64,000 nucleotides of DNA from Budorcas taxicolor (GCF_023091745.1 NC_068913.1:10992001-11056000); one strand, 5' to 3'; shown: positions 45,658-58,879, counted from the first letter of the stretch. Translations and numbers: made by a program. Notes: a model not told the origin generated them from the sequence alone.

Positions 45658-48328
45658 AAAGATTGAAAACCTCTGTTCTAAACCTGAACTGTCCATAGCT
45701 TCAGGGAGGCCCCAGGGGAACTCCTGCTTGGCAGACTCACAGTCTATGGTCCACAGCCATGCTTGATGTACTTCCCAGCCACACAAACCGAGAAGGCAAA
45801 TAATTTGTGTCAATTGTCCTACATGGCAACAAATTTTGACTTTACTCAGCAAGCTGCAGTCTCTTGAAGGCTACCTGCTGTGAGTAATGATCAAGCGCTG
45901 GCATCACACAGGCCACAAGGTGACCAAGGGGATGTGTTGAGACAGATTAGGATGCATCTCCCGTGACTGTGTTCCTCTCATAAACTTGGGTCTCGGCAGC
46001 TGCAAGTGTTGTCATTTGTTGTCTTTTTTTCCCAAAGGCCATTTTGTTTTATCTGATGTTGAAACTCTGCCACACAGCTTTGAACACTGAAGCACAGGAA
46101 TGAGAAATTTGTTCATGTCTCTTGCTATGCTTGACATTTCCACACTGATAAGGTACAGCTAAATATTGACTTTTGGTTAAGTTCAGATTAAGTGTCTGGT
46201 CCATGAGCATTGACTGTGAACCATTATCTTTCTTCTCCTTTAGCATTGAGTTCTCTTATAAAAACAGAAAGGACAAAATGAAACAACTGTTGCCTGAGGT
46301 GCTGTCATTAATTACCTGAAGATCGTTTCTATGCTGTGGTAGAAACTGTCATTAACTTTTGAGATATGGGGGCAGTTTTGTTGAAGATGGTACTGGTGAA
46401 CATAAAGACACATTAAAAATCGTATTTTTTATATTGTGGGTTATTCAAATACATCTTCCATTGAAGATTTATCCATATTTATCCATTGAAGAAAATGTCA
46501 CCCAATTACCAGCATAAGTACACAAACCAGCTATCTGGCTGACTTATCTACATGTTCAATGTTTATCATCACCATACTAAAATCAATAGATGATGATCTC
46601 TGTGCTCAATTTAGCCAACACAGACTCAATCTGGTGGGATAAGCTTCTCTTGACCATTCTACTTGGAACAGACAGTTAAGAGAATTTCAAACAGCCAAGA
46701 GAGTCTCAAAGTGTATTTTCTCTCAAAGGAGAATCTCAGCTTTGCATTGCCTACCAGAGGAGACTGTCGCAGGATTATCCTTGATTGGTTTCTCAAAATG
46801 CAACATTCCTAGTCCTCTGAATAGTATTTCTTTGTTACTCCGCCAACTTAATAAATAGTTAAATCCTATCAGAAAACCCTCCCCAAGTCAAATGCTCAGG
46901 CAAATCAACAGTTACTGGAAGCCATAAAGAGTCAATGAATGGTCTCTCTTCCCAAGGAGTTGACAATTTATTTAGAAAAAAAATAATACAGAATTATTAA
47001 CAAAAATAATGGTAGCAAAGCAGAAAATCATCAGGTTCATAGGAAACAATCCTCACTGTGGACGAGAATGGTGATTGAAGCTTTTATGAACAGATTAGCT
47101 CTGGGTCCTGGAAGAATTTTGCTAGATGAAGGACAAAGGCATTCTAGGTTTTCTGTAGACAGGATATTTTTATTGCATCCCACCCCACAAGACTAAAATA
47201 TTTTATGTAAAGAAAGTGTTGTTTTAAGACCCAGGTGACCTGCTTGATTATTGGTTTTTAAGAAAAAAAGAAAACTAGACATTATTATCCTTGTTCCTGC
47301 TTTGGTAAGGCATACAGGAACCATATTATATTGCTTATATTTGTTTTTGACCTGTGAAAGCTGCAATTTAGCATGATTTAACCACACACACACGTGTGTT
47401 CAATGTAAAACTTATCACCGTTTTTTGAGCAAAATCCCCTAGCTGTGTTAATTTTTAGTTGTATTAACATTTAGCAGGCAGTAATTAATTCTCAATAAGG
47501 CCAATTCCATCAACACTATTAATATGTATGACTATAAAGTCTGTTCTCAGTATCTATATAATGACCCTGACTTGCCAAAAAGAATATTTGATGATTCAAG
47601 TTGTGAATAATGAAACAAAGATTTTGATTCATATTCAGATGGACAGCTGTATCAGCCCCTCACCTTTAGGTATCCACACCAGCAATCTATAATACCAGCA
47701 ATCAGGAATGAACGAAATTGAAGGTCTTGAGTCATCTCTCCACTGAATTTGTCATTCACATGGCAAAAGTACAAACAAACAGATACAAGAGTTTCAGATA
47801 ATGAACATAAGATAAAATAAAATAAATTAAAATCAAATAATAAAATAGGCCACTGTCGCGTACCTGGACCTCAGAGGGAAGGGTAGCCCAAGGAAGTCTG
47901 GTAATGAGGTGCACATCACAGAAAGAAAGACGCATAGCAAATTTCTCCCGGTCTTCTCTACAATGAAGGGAAGCGCATTCTGAGCTTCACATAGGATACA
48001 ATTCCAAACTAGGCAAACCAAGGAAAAAGACTCCAGAGATTCCTAACACAAATGACTCAGCCATCTGGTTAACTGTCGACCCTAAAAATATTCGGCCTAT
48101 TCCAGAAACCATGTTAGTACTAGTTCATAATCCATCCTGGGCTCTAAATCTATGTTAGATCAGAGTTGCTCACACTGGGGTAGGTTGACCCATTTGGGGA
48201 GACTGGCATATTCTCATTGAAATATATTTTTCAGGATTTGACACAGTATTCATTTCACTGTAAGTAAGCATTCATTTCACTTCAAAGTAAGCATGTTCTA
48301 AATCATCTGGGTAACCACACATAAACTG
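45658..48328. other. unassigned stretch, about 2.7 kb
   Basis: The longest clean stretch in the window. A short palindromic CACACACACGTGTGTG run lies near 47386-47400. No recognisable gene or domain in any frame. Confidence 0.45.
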
Positions 48329-49790
48329 GAAATCCAGTTGAAATAGCATTCCAGTTGGAATTCCAGTTGAGGCAATTTCAAATCCTGAAAGATGATGCTG
48401 TCAAAGTGCTGCACTCAATATGCCAGCAAATTTGGAAAACTCAGCAGTGGCCACAGGACTGGAAAAGGTCAGTTTTCATTGCAGTGCCAAAGAATGCTCA
48501 AACTACCGCACAATTGCATTCATCTCACATGCTAGTAAAGCAATGCTCAAAATTCTCCAAGCCAGGCTTCAACAGTATGTAAACCGCGAACTTCCAGATG
48601 TTTAAGCTGCTTTTAGAAAAGGCAGAGGAACCAGAGATCAAATTGCCAACATCCGCTGGATCATCGAAAAAGCAAGAGAGTTCCAGGAAAACATCTACTT
48701 CTGCTTTATAGACTATGCCAAAATCTTTGACTGTGTGGATCACAACAAACTGTGAAAAATTCTGAAAGAGATGGGAGTACCAGACCACCTCACCTGCCTC
48801 CTGAGAAATATTTATGCAGGTCAAGAAGCAACAGTCAGAACTGGACATGGAACAACAGACTGGTTCCAAATCAGGAAAGGAATACACCAAGGCTGTATAT
48901 TGTCACCCTGCTTATTTAACTTATATGCAGAGTATATCATGAGAAATGCCAGGCTGGATGAAGTACAAAGTGAAATCAAGATTTCTGGGAGAAATATCAA
49001 TAACCTCAGATATGCAGATGACACCACCCTTATAGCAGGAAACAAAGAAGAACTAAAGAGCCTCTTGATGAGAGTGAAAGAGGAGAGCGAAAAAAGTTGG
49101 CTTAAAGTCAACATTCAGAAAACTAAGATCACGGCATCCAGTCCCATCACTTCATGGCAAATGGGGAAACAATGGACACAGTAAGAGACTTTATTTTTTG
49201 GGGCTCCAAAATCACTGCAGATGGTGACTGCAGCCATGAAATTAAAAGATGTTTACTCCTTGGAAGAAAAGCTATGACCAACCTAGGCAGCATATTAAAA
49301 AGTAGAGATATTATTTTGCCAACAAAGATCAGTCTAGTCAAAGCTGTGGTTTTTCCAGTAGTCATGTATGGATATGACAGTTGGACTATAAAGAAAGCTG
49401 AGCACCAAAGAACTGATGCTTTTGAACTGTGGTGTTGAGAAGACTCTTGAGAGTCCCTTGGACTGCAAGGAGATCCAACCAGTCTATCCTAAAGGAAATC
49501 AGTCCTGAATATTCATTGGAAGGACAGATGCTGAAGCTGAAACTCCAGTACTTTGGCCACCTGATGCAAAGACTCATTGGAGAAGACCCTGATGCAGGGA
49601 AAGATTGAGGGCAGGAGGAGAAGGGGACGACAGTGGATGAGATGGTTGGATGGCATCACTGAAGTGATAGACATGAGTTTGAGTAGGCTCTGGGAGTTGG
49701 TGATGGACAGGGAAGCCTGGCATGCCCCAGTCCATAGGGTCACAAAGAGTCAGACATGACTGAGCGACTGAATTGAACTGAACCACACAC
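48329..49790 (+). mobile_element. BovB LINE, 5'-truncated, sense, broken ORF
   Basis: About 1.45 kb from just before the RT domain to the BovB 3' terminus. Recognisable blocks are FQILKDDAVKVLHSICQQIWKT, SNYRTIAFISHASK, QARLQQYVNRELPDV, FCFIDYAKIFDC and the catalytic YADD at 49011-49022. Lesions include a deletion of about 16 bp between two 'ccaaagaa' repeats near 48490 that shifts the frame, TAA at 48603-48605 just before the AGFRKGRG position, TGA at 48753-48755 in place of tryptophan, and several later shifts. The 5' junction is stuttered: three copies of a gga-attccagttg-like unit at 48329-48370. Approximate duplication around 'aaccacaca' at 48313 and 49779. Confidence 0.93.
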
Positions 49791-50560
49791 AACTAAATGC
49801 CTCCTCACAGGCCCAGTCTGTCTTTGTGTCTGCAACTTTAATTGTCTTCAGCTAATTAACAATGTACAGAGATAGATTTCAGAGGTAAATGAGGCTTTTG
49901 CACCAACTGTGGGCCAGATGACTTCAGAGTGTGCTGGAGGAACAAAGGTGCTTCAGTGATTCAGAAAGAATGGTGAGAGAATTGCATCATTTTGTGACAC
50001 CCAGTGGGAAAGGCAGACCAAGCCCAGAAGAAAAGAGCCACAGTCACTAATACTTTGTATAACATTACACTATGTAGGCTAACTTAAAGTTTTTTTCCTT
50101 TGCAGAGGAGAGAGTTGTATGCAGTTTTTACATTTGTTTTTATAAGAACTACAAGCTATAAGAACTGAAAGTTCTAGAAGTTTATGTCTAGTTTTAGTTT
50201 ATATATATTTAAAGAACACTTGAAATTAAAGGATTTAAATCAACAAGATGTAATACAGGAATTTTTAAGGGGTGCATAAAATATGAACAGTTTTAAATGT
50301 ATGAAAAGATGCTTCTTTTCACTCATGAGATATAAAAATTAAAATCATAATGAATTACCCTTTACCACCTTTTATAAAATTGCAAACCTTTTCATTTACA
50401 TACTTATTACTTGCTCTGCTTATTATTTCTCCAGAGCATTTTCACTAACATACATTTATTTTGTTTATATATTACTGTCTATCTTTTCCTCCAGTGCACC
50501 CCCAGAATAGTTCATGCAGTCTTATTCACTGTAGTATTTGTAGATAGGCAACAAAAGATG
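49791..50560. other. unassigned AT-rich stretch
   Basis: No gene or repeat recognised. Confidence 0.4.
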
Positions 50561-50571
50561 CCTAGAATGGT

Positions 50572-50783
50572 GCGTGCATGCTCAGTAGCTTTAGTTGTGT
50601 CCCACTCTTTGTGACCCTAAGGACTGTAGCCAGGCAGACTTCTCTGTCCATGGGATTCTCCAGGCAAGAATACTGGAGTGGGTTGCCATGCCCTCCTCCA
50701 GGGGATCTTTCTGACCTAGGGGTCAAACCCACGTCTCCTGCATTGCAGGTGGGTCCTTTACTACTGAGCCACCAAGAAGCCCA
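50572..50783 (-). mobile_element. Bov-tA SINE, antisense
   Basis: Complement of a full Bov-tA, head at the right ('gagccaccaagaagccc'). Duplication 'cctagaatggt' at 50561-50571 and 50784-50794, perfect. Confidence 0.93.
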
Positions 50784-50844
50784 CCTAGAATGGTACATGC
50801 CAAATAATGGACACTGCATTATTTGCTGAATGAATGAAGACCTA

Positions 50845-51240
50845 TGATCTAGCCATTTCCCTTTGAGGCACATACCCTAGAAAAATTCTCACTTGTGTAC
50901 AAAGAAACAGGACCAAAGCAGTACTGCTCGCCATATTAGGAAACTGGAAAAATCCTAACTGTCCTCAGTTAAGGAATGAAACACACTGTGGTATGATCAT
51001 ATGAGGGAATTTAGCAATTAAGATGAATTACATTGATTTCCATGGATAAAAATCAAAAGCATTGCTGGGGGAAAAAAAAAACTGCAGACAGATACATGTA
51101 GTTATGTACAAATGCCTAGTTAGAGAGTTCACATCAGAGCACAGATAGCCTCAGGACAGAGAGGGGATGAAAGAGATAACCTTTGATTATATTGTCATTT
51201 TTGCTTTTTTTTTTTTATCTGAACAAAAAATGGCAAATAC
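50845..51240 (+). mobile_element. old L1 or HAL1 3' region, sense
   Basis: 'gatctagccatttccctttg', 'gtacaaagaaacaggaccaa', 'tcctaactgtcctcagttaa' and 'cacactgtggtatgatcata' track the ORF2 3' region of ancient L1s. Too decayed to code. Confidence 0.6.
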
Positions 51241-51279
51241 TAATATATGTTAAATTTGAATAATGGGTACATAGGTGCC

Positions 51280-51412
51280 CCTGGAGAAGGAAATGGCAAT
51301 CCACTCCAGTGTTCTTGCCCAGAGAATCCCTTAAACAGGGGAGCTTGGTGGGCTGCAGTCCATGGGATAACAAGAGAGTTGGCCCTGACTTAGTGACTAG
51401 ATAACAACAATA
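51280..51412 (+). mobile_element. Bov-A monomer, sense
   Basis: BovB-derived body without tRNA head, from 'cctggagaaggaaatggcaa' to 'gactagataacaacaatac'. Confidence 0.88.
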
Positions 51413-51849
51413 CACAGGCGCATGTTATATTTTTCTCTGTATTTTTCTAATGCACACATGTTTTCTAATTTTTAAAAAACATTTTAATACAAGTGAAAGT
51501 TACCATTAGTTTCTTTTCCTACATTCATAAGTAATTATAGCCCCCTTATGATAATATGACAAGGATGATAGTTCTTATCCCTCTTCCTCTTCTCTTGTTT
51601 AAGTCCTTTTTTAACAGCTACTATTTCATTTCTCTTTACATAATGCTTCTTTTCAAAAACCATTTGATATGGCTTACAGCAAAAGATATGAATAACAATC
51701 TAGCAAGGTTTTAAAAAGTGATATGTAAATAGGCTATCCATTAAAGTAAACACTGATGCCATCATTGAACTTCAAATTTTGCTTCAGGCTCTTTGGAAGC
51801 TGAATGGCAAGCAAGTACACCAAGTAATTACTTAAGTATCATTGTTCAC
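51413..51849. other. unassigned AT-rich stretch
   Basis: No gene or repeat recognised. Confidence 0.4.
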
Positions 51850-52064
51850 TGAGCTTTCCCAGTGGTTCAGTGGTGAAGGACCTGCCTGCCAATGCAAGAG
51901 ACACAGGAGATGCAGGTTCCATCCCTGCATCAGGAAGATCCCCTGGAGAAAGGAATCACAACCCATTCCAATATTCTTGCCTGGGAAATCCCATGGACAG
52001 AGGAGACTGGCAGGCTATAGTCCATGCGGTTACAAAGAGTCAGACATGACAGCAACTGAGCACA
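51850..52064 (+). mobile_element. Bov-tA SINE, sense
   Basis: Head 'ctgagctttcccagtggttc', body ending 'cagcaactgagcacacactg'. Weak duplication 'tgttcact'/'tgtttact'. Confidence 0.9.
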
Positions 52065-52924
52065 CACTGTTTACTAGAGTACCCTGGGAAAGGCAAAGCT
52101 TTTCCTGGTATTAAGTTCTCAAAAAAAAAAAACAACAACTCTCATCTATGACTTTATATAGGGGACCCTAAGTGTTCTCAAGAGCATTTTCACTAAAATC
52201 AAAAGTTGATTTCATATGCCTTTCCTTGTAACAACTTTTTTAAAAAGCTGAGGACATAATGTATTGGTATGGGTCATGGAAGGCTATTCATTCTTTAGAA
52301 GCTAAAGTAACATATGCCTTCAGTCATCTAACTAAATCCAAAGATAAAATATGCAAGTGGGTAGCCAGGGAGCATGTCTCTTAGATAACTGTTCCTAAAT
52401 ATAATTTCCCTTAGACAAGCTATTGATAGATGGAAACCAAACATCCATCAATTAAAGATTATAGTCACAGACCTGGACCCGTTAACTGTTATTGAGCAAG
52501 CATGGGAAGCTTTATTAAGTATCACTTGCCTCTTTTTAAAAATAACTTTCAAAAGAAAAGTATAAAATAAAGCACTGATTCATCACAGGCTTCAACTGAG
52601 AGCTACTTTTTCTTTTCAATTTGTCTGTAAGTCTAAAAGAAACGCTATTTTGAGTTCTAAGTCCAGATTTGGCAGACCAAGGGTGACGCAGGCCAGGGGA
52701 TCCTGTGGTTTACTGGTAACATTTTTCTATATCTTTTCTAATGCCTGTAGTGTAGAGATATATTGCAGGGATTTAGCTACAGGTCAGTCCCAAGAAAAGA
52801 CTGAAATTGAAGACCCATTTATCCATTGACTATTTCTGCTGCTACCAGCAAAATATGGGAAGACAACTAATATCCAACAACACTGAACTTAAGGTAGAAA
52901 ATCAGCTAGAGCTATAAAGAGCCT
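52065..52924. other. unassigned stretch
   Basis: No gene or repeat recognised. Confidence 0.4.
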
Positions 52925-53160
52925 GTAGTACTAATAACCATTCCTTCCATTTGCATCACCCTTTTATGCATGGTCTCATCTAATCCTCACAACAACACTA
53001 TCAGATGGTTAAATGTAAAGAAAATTAACAATAATGACACTGAAGTTTACAGCAACTTGTGCAAACTGATCCAAATCACACAGCTGGTCAACAGCACACT
53101 TGGGATTTGAACTCAGTAAGTCTTGACTGAAAATCCAGGCTCCTTGCAGTAGCCATGACT
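52925..53160 (-). repeat. MIR SINE, antisense
   Basis: 'ggtctcatctaatcctcaca', 'aaatcacacagctggtcaac' and 'gggatttgaactcagtaagt' follow antisense MIR order over about 235 bp. Confidence 0.9.
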
Positions 53161-54984
53161 TGGTAAGAGAATCAAGGTGCAAGACTACTTCCCCTTCTTT
53201 TCCAAGGACAAAGCTTTGTGGTCTTCATTCCGTCTGTCACGTAATTGGGAGGATCAGGACAGAAGTCTCTCTATAGATCTTTCCTACACCTTCCCTCTCT
53301 GACAGAATGATAAAGTTTCCACAGAATCACATCATCCCTGAGAGATGAAAACCACCTCCAGAGAGGGAGTTTCCACTGGGAAGATTTTTCAGGGTTAGTG
53401 GAATTGGAAGTAATAAAATCAGAAATGAGAGCAGACACCCATCTAAAAGATGACAGGCAATCACATCCTGAGTGATACGTGAAAGAGATGCTCTCCTTTC
53501 AGAAATGAAATTCATAATTTTAATGGGGTCACTAGCAGATTCAAAAAGACTGTTTTCATACAGAAGTTATGTTTTCCTTTTGAGCTTGTTTCTCCTACAT
53601 TTGGAGCTCAGTGTTGTGAGATAAAATTAATTTCTCCGAACATGGAATTTAGCTTAAAGCTTATTTAATAAAAAAGGGTAGTCTAAAAATAATAGGGCTT
53701 TGCAGATGTGAGTTGACCACATTTTCAACCTCTCTAGTCTAAAGCCACTCTCGACAGGCTGAAGGAGCCAGGCGGATGGCTGCCCTTGCTAAAGCGACGT
53801 GGGAAGGCCCCAGGGCTCAGTGCACAATGTAAGCAAGACATTCTTTTCCACAAGTGTCAGGATCACTTGCCTTCAAATACCAGAGCAGTGCAGCTAGGGG
53901 GCTGTGGGAGCTTGAGGCCCAGAAGTAAATTAAGTAGCTTGCCTCATGTTAAACCAGCGTTGACCTCCATTTATCCAAATGCGTGGGTCATACTATTCTG
54001 TGCTCCCTCTCCCAAAATTCACTTTGTTTTCTTTCTTTCATTCAAACTGACTAATAGGCATCCTAATTCGATACAGACCAGATTTCAACAGTATCTAAAC
54101 CTCTCCTGGGTAAACAAGTATCTGTTTTAAGTCAGTCATCGTAAATATGACTCTTTAAGGTAATATTGTTCTGAAAAAAAGAATGCCCTGCTATTAGAAC
54201 AATACAGGTTTCCATAGAAATTAGAGCAACTACTCAACTACCATCAGGTATATGGCATCTTCAGTTATAAAAAAGAAAAGAGACTGAATCACTGAAGTAA
54301 CAGTCAGGTATCAAACAGTACAGTTAGTGTGGGTTTATCCAGAAGTGTCCATGCTTGATGAGGATGACATGACTGGTGGGGAGTGAAAAACTCAGACACA
54401 ACAGGAGGAAGAATTCTCTGCTGGAAGAGCACACTTCTCTGTCTTCATCTCATAGCCTGAGGCTAATATCAGGAGGACTCATAAAAGAAAAAGCATCTTT
54501 CTCAGCGATGATTTATATCTTCCAGAGCAGGAGAACCAGTGCTGAGATCAATGAAACAACTTGCCTGAGCAACGGTAACAGACATCTAATTTAGTGCTAA
54601 CAGTGTTGGTTAGTGACAGCCAGAAGCCTGTTATTTGTCAAATTTAAGGGTGAGCATCATTTTAATTAATACCTTCTTTCTTCTCTAGGGCCTGCTAAAA
54701 GTCCTTTAGGATTAGACAGTAAAATCAAGGAGATGCGGGGAGGGGTCAGTTCCTGCATAGCAAAGCATCACAGTAAGTGTTCAAGGAAGATGATCAGTGT
54801 TATTATCTGACAGCTCCACCAAGAAGGGAAACCTGTGGCATCACAAATTCCCCAGTATAGAGGAAGTTGACTAACTTCCTAGACTTTACCACTTTTCTCC
54901 CTCAGATAAGCAATAGAATAGTCAGGGTCTTAGATTTCAAAGATGTCACAAAGTACAACCATCCCCTCAAGACAGCAATCCTAT
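53161..54984. other. unassigned stretch, about 1.8 kb
   Basis: No gene or repeat recognised. Open frames at 53786 and 54376 have no recognisable domain. Confidence 0.4.
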
Positions 54985-55520
54985 CAGATGCAGTCATTCA
55001 TTCAACAAATACTTTTAATGCACCATACCAGACTCTATCCTGGCATGCTGAACAAGATAGACCAGAACCCCATCTCATGAAGGTAACAGTTTAGTGGGTG
55101 AGACTATGTACAAGAAAACTCACAAATAATTACAGATTTTTGAGACTATTTATGAAGGAAACCAATAGTTGCTAGGACAGAGAACAACACAGGGCAGAGG
55201 GAAATCCAACCAACCAAAAATAGGGAGGTCAGGCAAGTCCTCTCTGGAAAGATGACAGTTAAGCTGACTCCTGAAAAAGAAGAAATTTTCTATGCAAGGA
55301 GATGAAGAAACACTATTCTAGTCAGAGGAAACAGACAGAAAAAAGACTCTGCAAGGGTAAATATCTGGACTGAAGTGAGGAGAGGAAAGAAGATAAAGTC
55401 AAAGACACAGGCAGAGGTCAGATAATGCATCTCTGTTGACCATGATAAGGAGTTTGGATTTTACCTTAAACGTAATAGGAAGATGTTCAGCAGAGGGGTG
55501 ATAGGATGCGATTTACCGTG
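54985..55520 (-). repeat. L2-like LINE, antisense
   Basis: 'cattcattcaacaaatactt', 'ctcatgaaggtaacagttta', 'ggtcaggcaagtcctctctg' and 'ttcagcagaggggtgatagg' are in the order of the long ancient repeat that extends from the antisense L2 3' end. The family name beyond the 3' terminus is uncertain. Confidence 0.6.
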
Positions 55521-55714
55521 AACAGGGTACTCTATCATATACCACCTCCTATGGCATAGGAATGTCCCTGGATAAACTGGCAAGTTCAGTTCCAGTTGCT
55601 TTAGAATCTTCAGACTCCTCATAGCCCATGTGATCACCATTTTTTCTAAAAAGAAAGAATATGTGCCTAATAACTCATCCTGTAATAACTGTAGACACAG
55701 TAGTAGTAGCAGCG
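55521..55714. other. unassigned short stretch
   Basis: Contains a small GTA/GCAGCG run at about 55698-55727. Confidence 0.35.
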
Positions 55715-55878
55715 GCAGCGGCAGGTAATAGCTGTTAAGTGTTTTCTATATGAAAAGCACCATTTTAAGCTATTTTACATGTATTAGTTTGTCTAATCCT
55801 CACAGCAATCCAATGAAGTAGGTTTGATCTTTACCTTTATTTTATAGATGAGGAAACTTAAATAACTTGTGAAACAAG
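55715..55878 (-). repeat. MIR fragment, antisense
   Basis: 'tgtctaatcctcacagcaat' and 'tttatagatgaggaaactta' are the diagnostic blocks. Confidence 0.85.
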
Positions 55879-55884
55879 TAAACA

Positions 55885-56163
55885 CTTTCTATTTCAATGG
55901 TTTCTGTTCTTATCTTTATTAATTCCTTCCTCCTACTTTCTTTAGGTTTAATCTGATCTTTTTTCCTCTAGATTCCTGAGATTACAAAATAGATTGTCAA
56001 TGTTTCCACTTTCCTACCATATGCATTAATTTTCCTCCAAGCACTATTATAGATGCATCTACAAGTCTTGGTAGGTTTTTGCTGCTGTTGTAATTCAGCT
56101 CAAAATGTTTCTAATATTAATTTAAATTTCTTCTTTGATCCAAGATGTATCAAGAAGTGTTCT
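55885..56163 (-). mobile_element. old L1 ORF2 fragment, antisense
   Basis: 'ttctttaggtttaatctgat', 'ttaattttcctccaagcact' and 'aatttcttctttgatccaag' match an antisense L1 ORF2 segment. It stops where an L1 5' UTR begins in the opposite orientation. Confidence 0.65.
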
Positions 56164-56165
56164 AC

Positions 56166-58865
56166 CAGGAGATCAAAATGGCAGAGCAGGAGGATACTGG
56201 GCTAACCAACTCTCATGAATATATCAAAACCACTGCTATACATTCTCTATATATAGAGAGAAGCTTGCTAAAATTGCCCTGGGGATTAGCAGAACATGTC
56301 TACAAACAAGGCTGTAAAGATTCACGTTCAGTCTAGGAGTAAGGGAGGAGAGGCAATCTGTTGGCTCCCACGCCCCTGGCAGGGAGCACAGAAGAGGAGG
56401 GGAATACCACAGATTAGAGGATCCCCCTGGGGAGGGAGGGATTTAAGTGACATATTAGGTATCCCAGTCCTGGGGTCCACATCTGGAAGATGAGTCCTCT
56501 TAGAGGGCTGGAAAACCTGTGGGCTTACTGAAGGGCTACAAGTAACCGAGACTCTGCTCTTGAAGAGAATGCACACACACTTGCTTCCTCCCAGTAACAC
56601 TCTGGCTTGTGTGCTGGGACCACACCCGTGCACTCCCCAGGCCATGCTGAGCTATTGCTCCAGACCCTGTGCTCTGATGCTGTTCTCCACTAAGGGAGAG
56701 AAGAATATTGCCCATAAGAGTGCACACACGAGGAGGAAACAGAGCCAGCTTGGACCCTGGCCCAGCTTCTGACCAGAGTGGAGGCTGCCATTTCCAGCTT
56801 TCACACCCTGCACACGCTCCAAAGAGCAGAGGCCACCATCGCAGAAGCACGCATGCCTATACACACTTGGGAGCCGGCAGGGCCAGGACTGTGGTATAGC
56901 ACCAACCCCTCCAGCCCCAAGCCCGCCTCTAAGCAAGGCACACACCCTGGGGGGAAAGTGAAACTAGCACAGAGGTGTAGTCCCAAGCCCCCAGGTCCCA
57001 GCAGAGACCCATGGGAGATCCAGCTCCCCAAGGGCTGCTAGTCCAGCTCCACAGTGCTAACCCCTGGCCCTCAACAGGGTTTGTTGTTGCTGTTGTTCAG
57101 TGGCTAAGTCGTGTCCCACTCTTTGCAACCCCATGGACTAGAACATGCCAGGCTTTCCTGTCCTTCACTATCTCCCAGAGTTTGGTCAAGTTCATGTCTT
57201 TGAGTCAGTGATGCTATCTAACCATCTCATCCTCTGCTGCCCCATTCTCCTTTTGTCTTCAGTCTTTCCCAGCATCAGGGTCTTTTCCAGTGAGTCAGCT
57301 CTTCACATCACATGGCCTAAGTATTGGAGCTTCAGCAACAGTCCTTCCCAATGAATCCAGTGAATATTCAGGACTGATTTCCTTCAGGATGGACTGGTTT
57401 AATCTCCTTGCTGTCCAAGGGACCCTCAAGAGTCTTCTCCAACACCACAGTTTGAAAGCATCAGGGTACTGATGGCCATTAAGCACAGGAGAACCCCTGG
57501 CTTGCACCTGGCTCTGGCTCTAGCTCCTCCAGCTCTAACTCCAACCCCACCAAGATGCTGGCTGTGAGCACACCTCAGAGGAAGATGCAGACCATGCTCA
57601 CTTCAGATCCAGGCGCCCCATCACAGCCCCTGGGCACACGCAGACACACAGGGATGCTCCCACAGAGGACACGACTGCAAGGTGGGGCAAGGCAACTGTT
57701 TCACTTAATTTTATAGAGACAGAGAAAGTAAAACAAAATAAGAAGACAGAGGAATATGATTCAAATTAAAGGACAAGAAAAAAAATACCTGAGGAAGAAA
57801 ATTGAATGAAACAGAGATAAATAACCTACCTGATAAAAATTCAAAGCAATAGTAATAAGAATGCTAATTGAACAGAGAAAAGAATAGTTCAACACAGTGA
57901 TAATTCTAATAAAGAACTATTAAAAAATAGATAACTGGCCAGAACTGAAGAATATAGTAATTAAGAAGAAAATACACTAGAGGAAATTAAAAGAGGATAG
58001 GTGATACAGAAACAGTCTGGAAGATAGAATAATGGAAACTGCCCAATCAGAGCAAAAAGAAAAACCATTTTCTTAAAATGAGACTAGCATAAGGGACCTC
58101 TGAGACAATATCAAGCATAACAACATACACATTATTGGAGTCCCCGAAGAAGAGAGAATAGGGTTGAAAATGTATTTGATGAAATTATGGCTGAAAATTT
58201 CCCAAACATAAAAAAGGACACATCAAAGTACAGGAATTACAGAGCCCCAAACAAGACGAACCCAAAGAGACCCACACAAAGCAATATCATAATTAAAATG
58301 ACAAAAGTTACAGAGAAAATTCTAAAGGCAACAAGAGAAAAAAAGAGTAACATACAAGGGAACCCCAAAAGGTTTTCAGCAGATATTTCAGGAGAAACTG
58401 TGTGGGCAAGATGGGAGTGGCATGATGTATTTAAAGCGCAGAAAGGAAAAGCCTATAACCTAGGACACACTACCTAGCAAGGCTATCATTCAGAGTTGAA
58501 GGAGCAATCAAGAGCTTCTCAAACAAGCAGAATTTAAAGTACTTCATCAATACTAAACCCACCTTAAAAGAAGCGTTAGAAGTTCGTCTTTAAGTGAAAA
58601 AGAAAAGGCCACAAGAAGAAATCAGGAATTATAGGAATGGAATAATCCCACTGGTAAAGGCAAATATATAGTGAAGGCTATACATCAACCACTTAAATAA
58701 GTTAGTATGAAGACTAAAAGACAAAAATAATAAAATCAACCATGACTACAGCAAACAATTAAGGGATAGACAAAAAAGGTGTAAAATATGACATCAAAAA
58801 CACAAAACACGGTGGGGAGCAAAAAATGTAGCTTTAGAATCCACTTGAACTTAAGTGACTGACGG
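56166..58865 (+). mobile_element. old L1 5' UTR and ORF1 region, sense, split by BovB
   Basis: 56166-57074 is the GC-rich L1 5' UTR ('aaaatggcagagcaggagga' start, then CCCC-rich text to about 57700). 57700-58865 is the ORF1 region. The frame at 58187-58477 encodes ENFPNIKKD, RAPNKTNPKRPT and ILKATREKK, matching the L1 ORF1 RNA-binding protein, with stops and shifts on both sides. The GC-rich open frames at 56536-57041 belong to the 5' UTR and are not genes. A BovB tail at 57075-57466 interrupts the 5' UTR. The 3' part of this L1 (ORF2) is not found in the same orientation. Confidence 0.72.
57075..57466 (-). mobile_element. BovB 3' end, antisense, inside an L1 5' UTR
   Basis: Complement of the BovB terminus, with the A-rich/CAA tail seen as 'gttgttgctgttgttcag' at the left. 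About 390 bp; coding block LWCWRRLLRVPWTARR is present on the minus strand near 57450-57400. Flanks 'caacagggt' and 'catcagggt' suggest a duplication. Confidence 0.92.
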
Positions 58866-58879
58866 CTGACTGACAATAT

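Noticed and set aside
56244..56262. Palindrome 'tctctatatatagaga' as a regulatory site
   Set aside because: It lies in old L1-derived sequence and is simple TA-rich text; a palindrome of this kind is expected by chance.
56536..57041. Several overlapping GC-rich open frames that look like a small gene cluster or CpG-rich exon
   Set aside because: They overlap in different frames and lie in the GC-rich 5' UTR of an old L1. None shows a domain.
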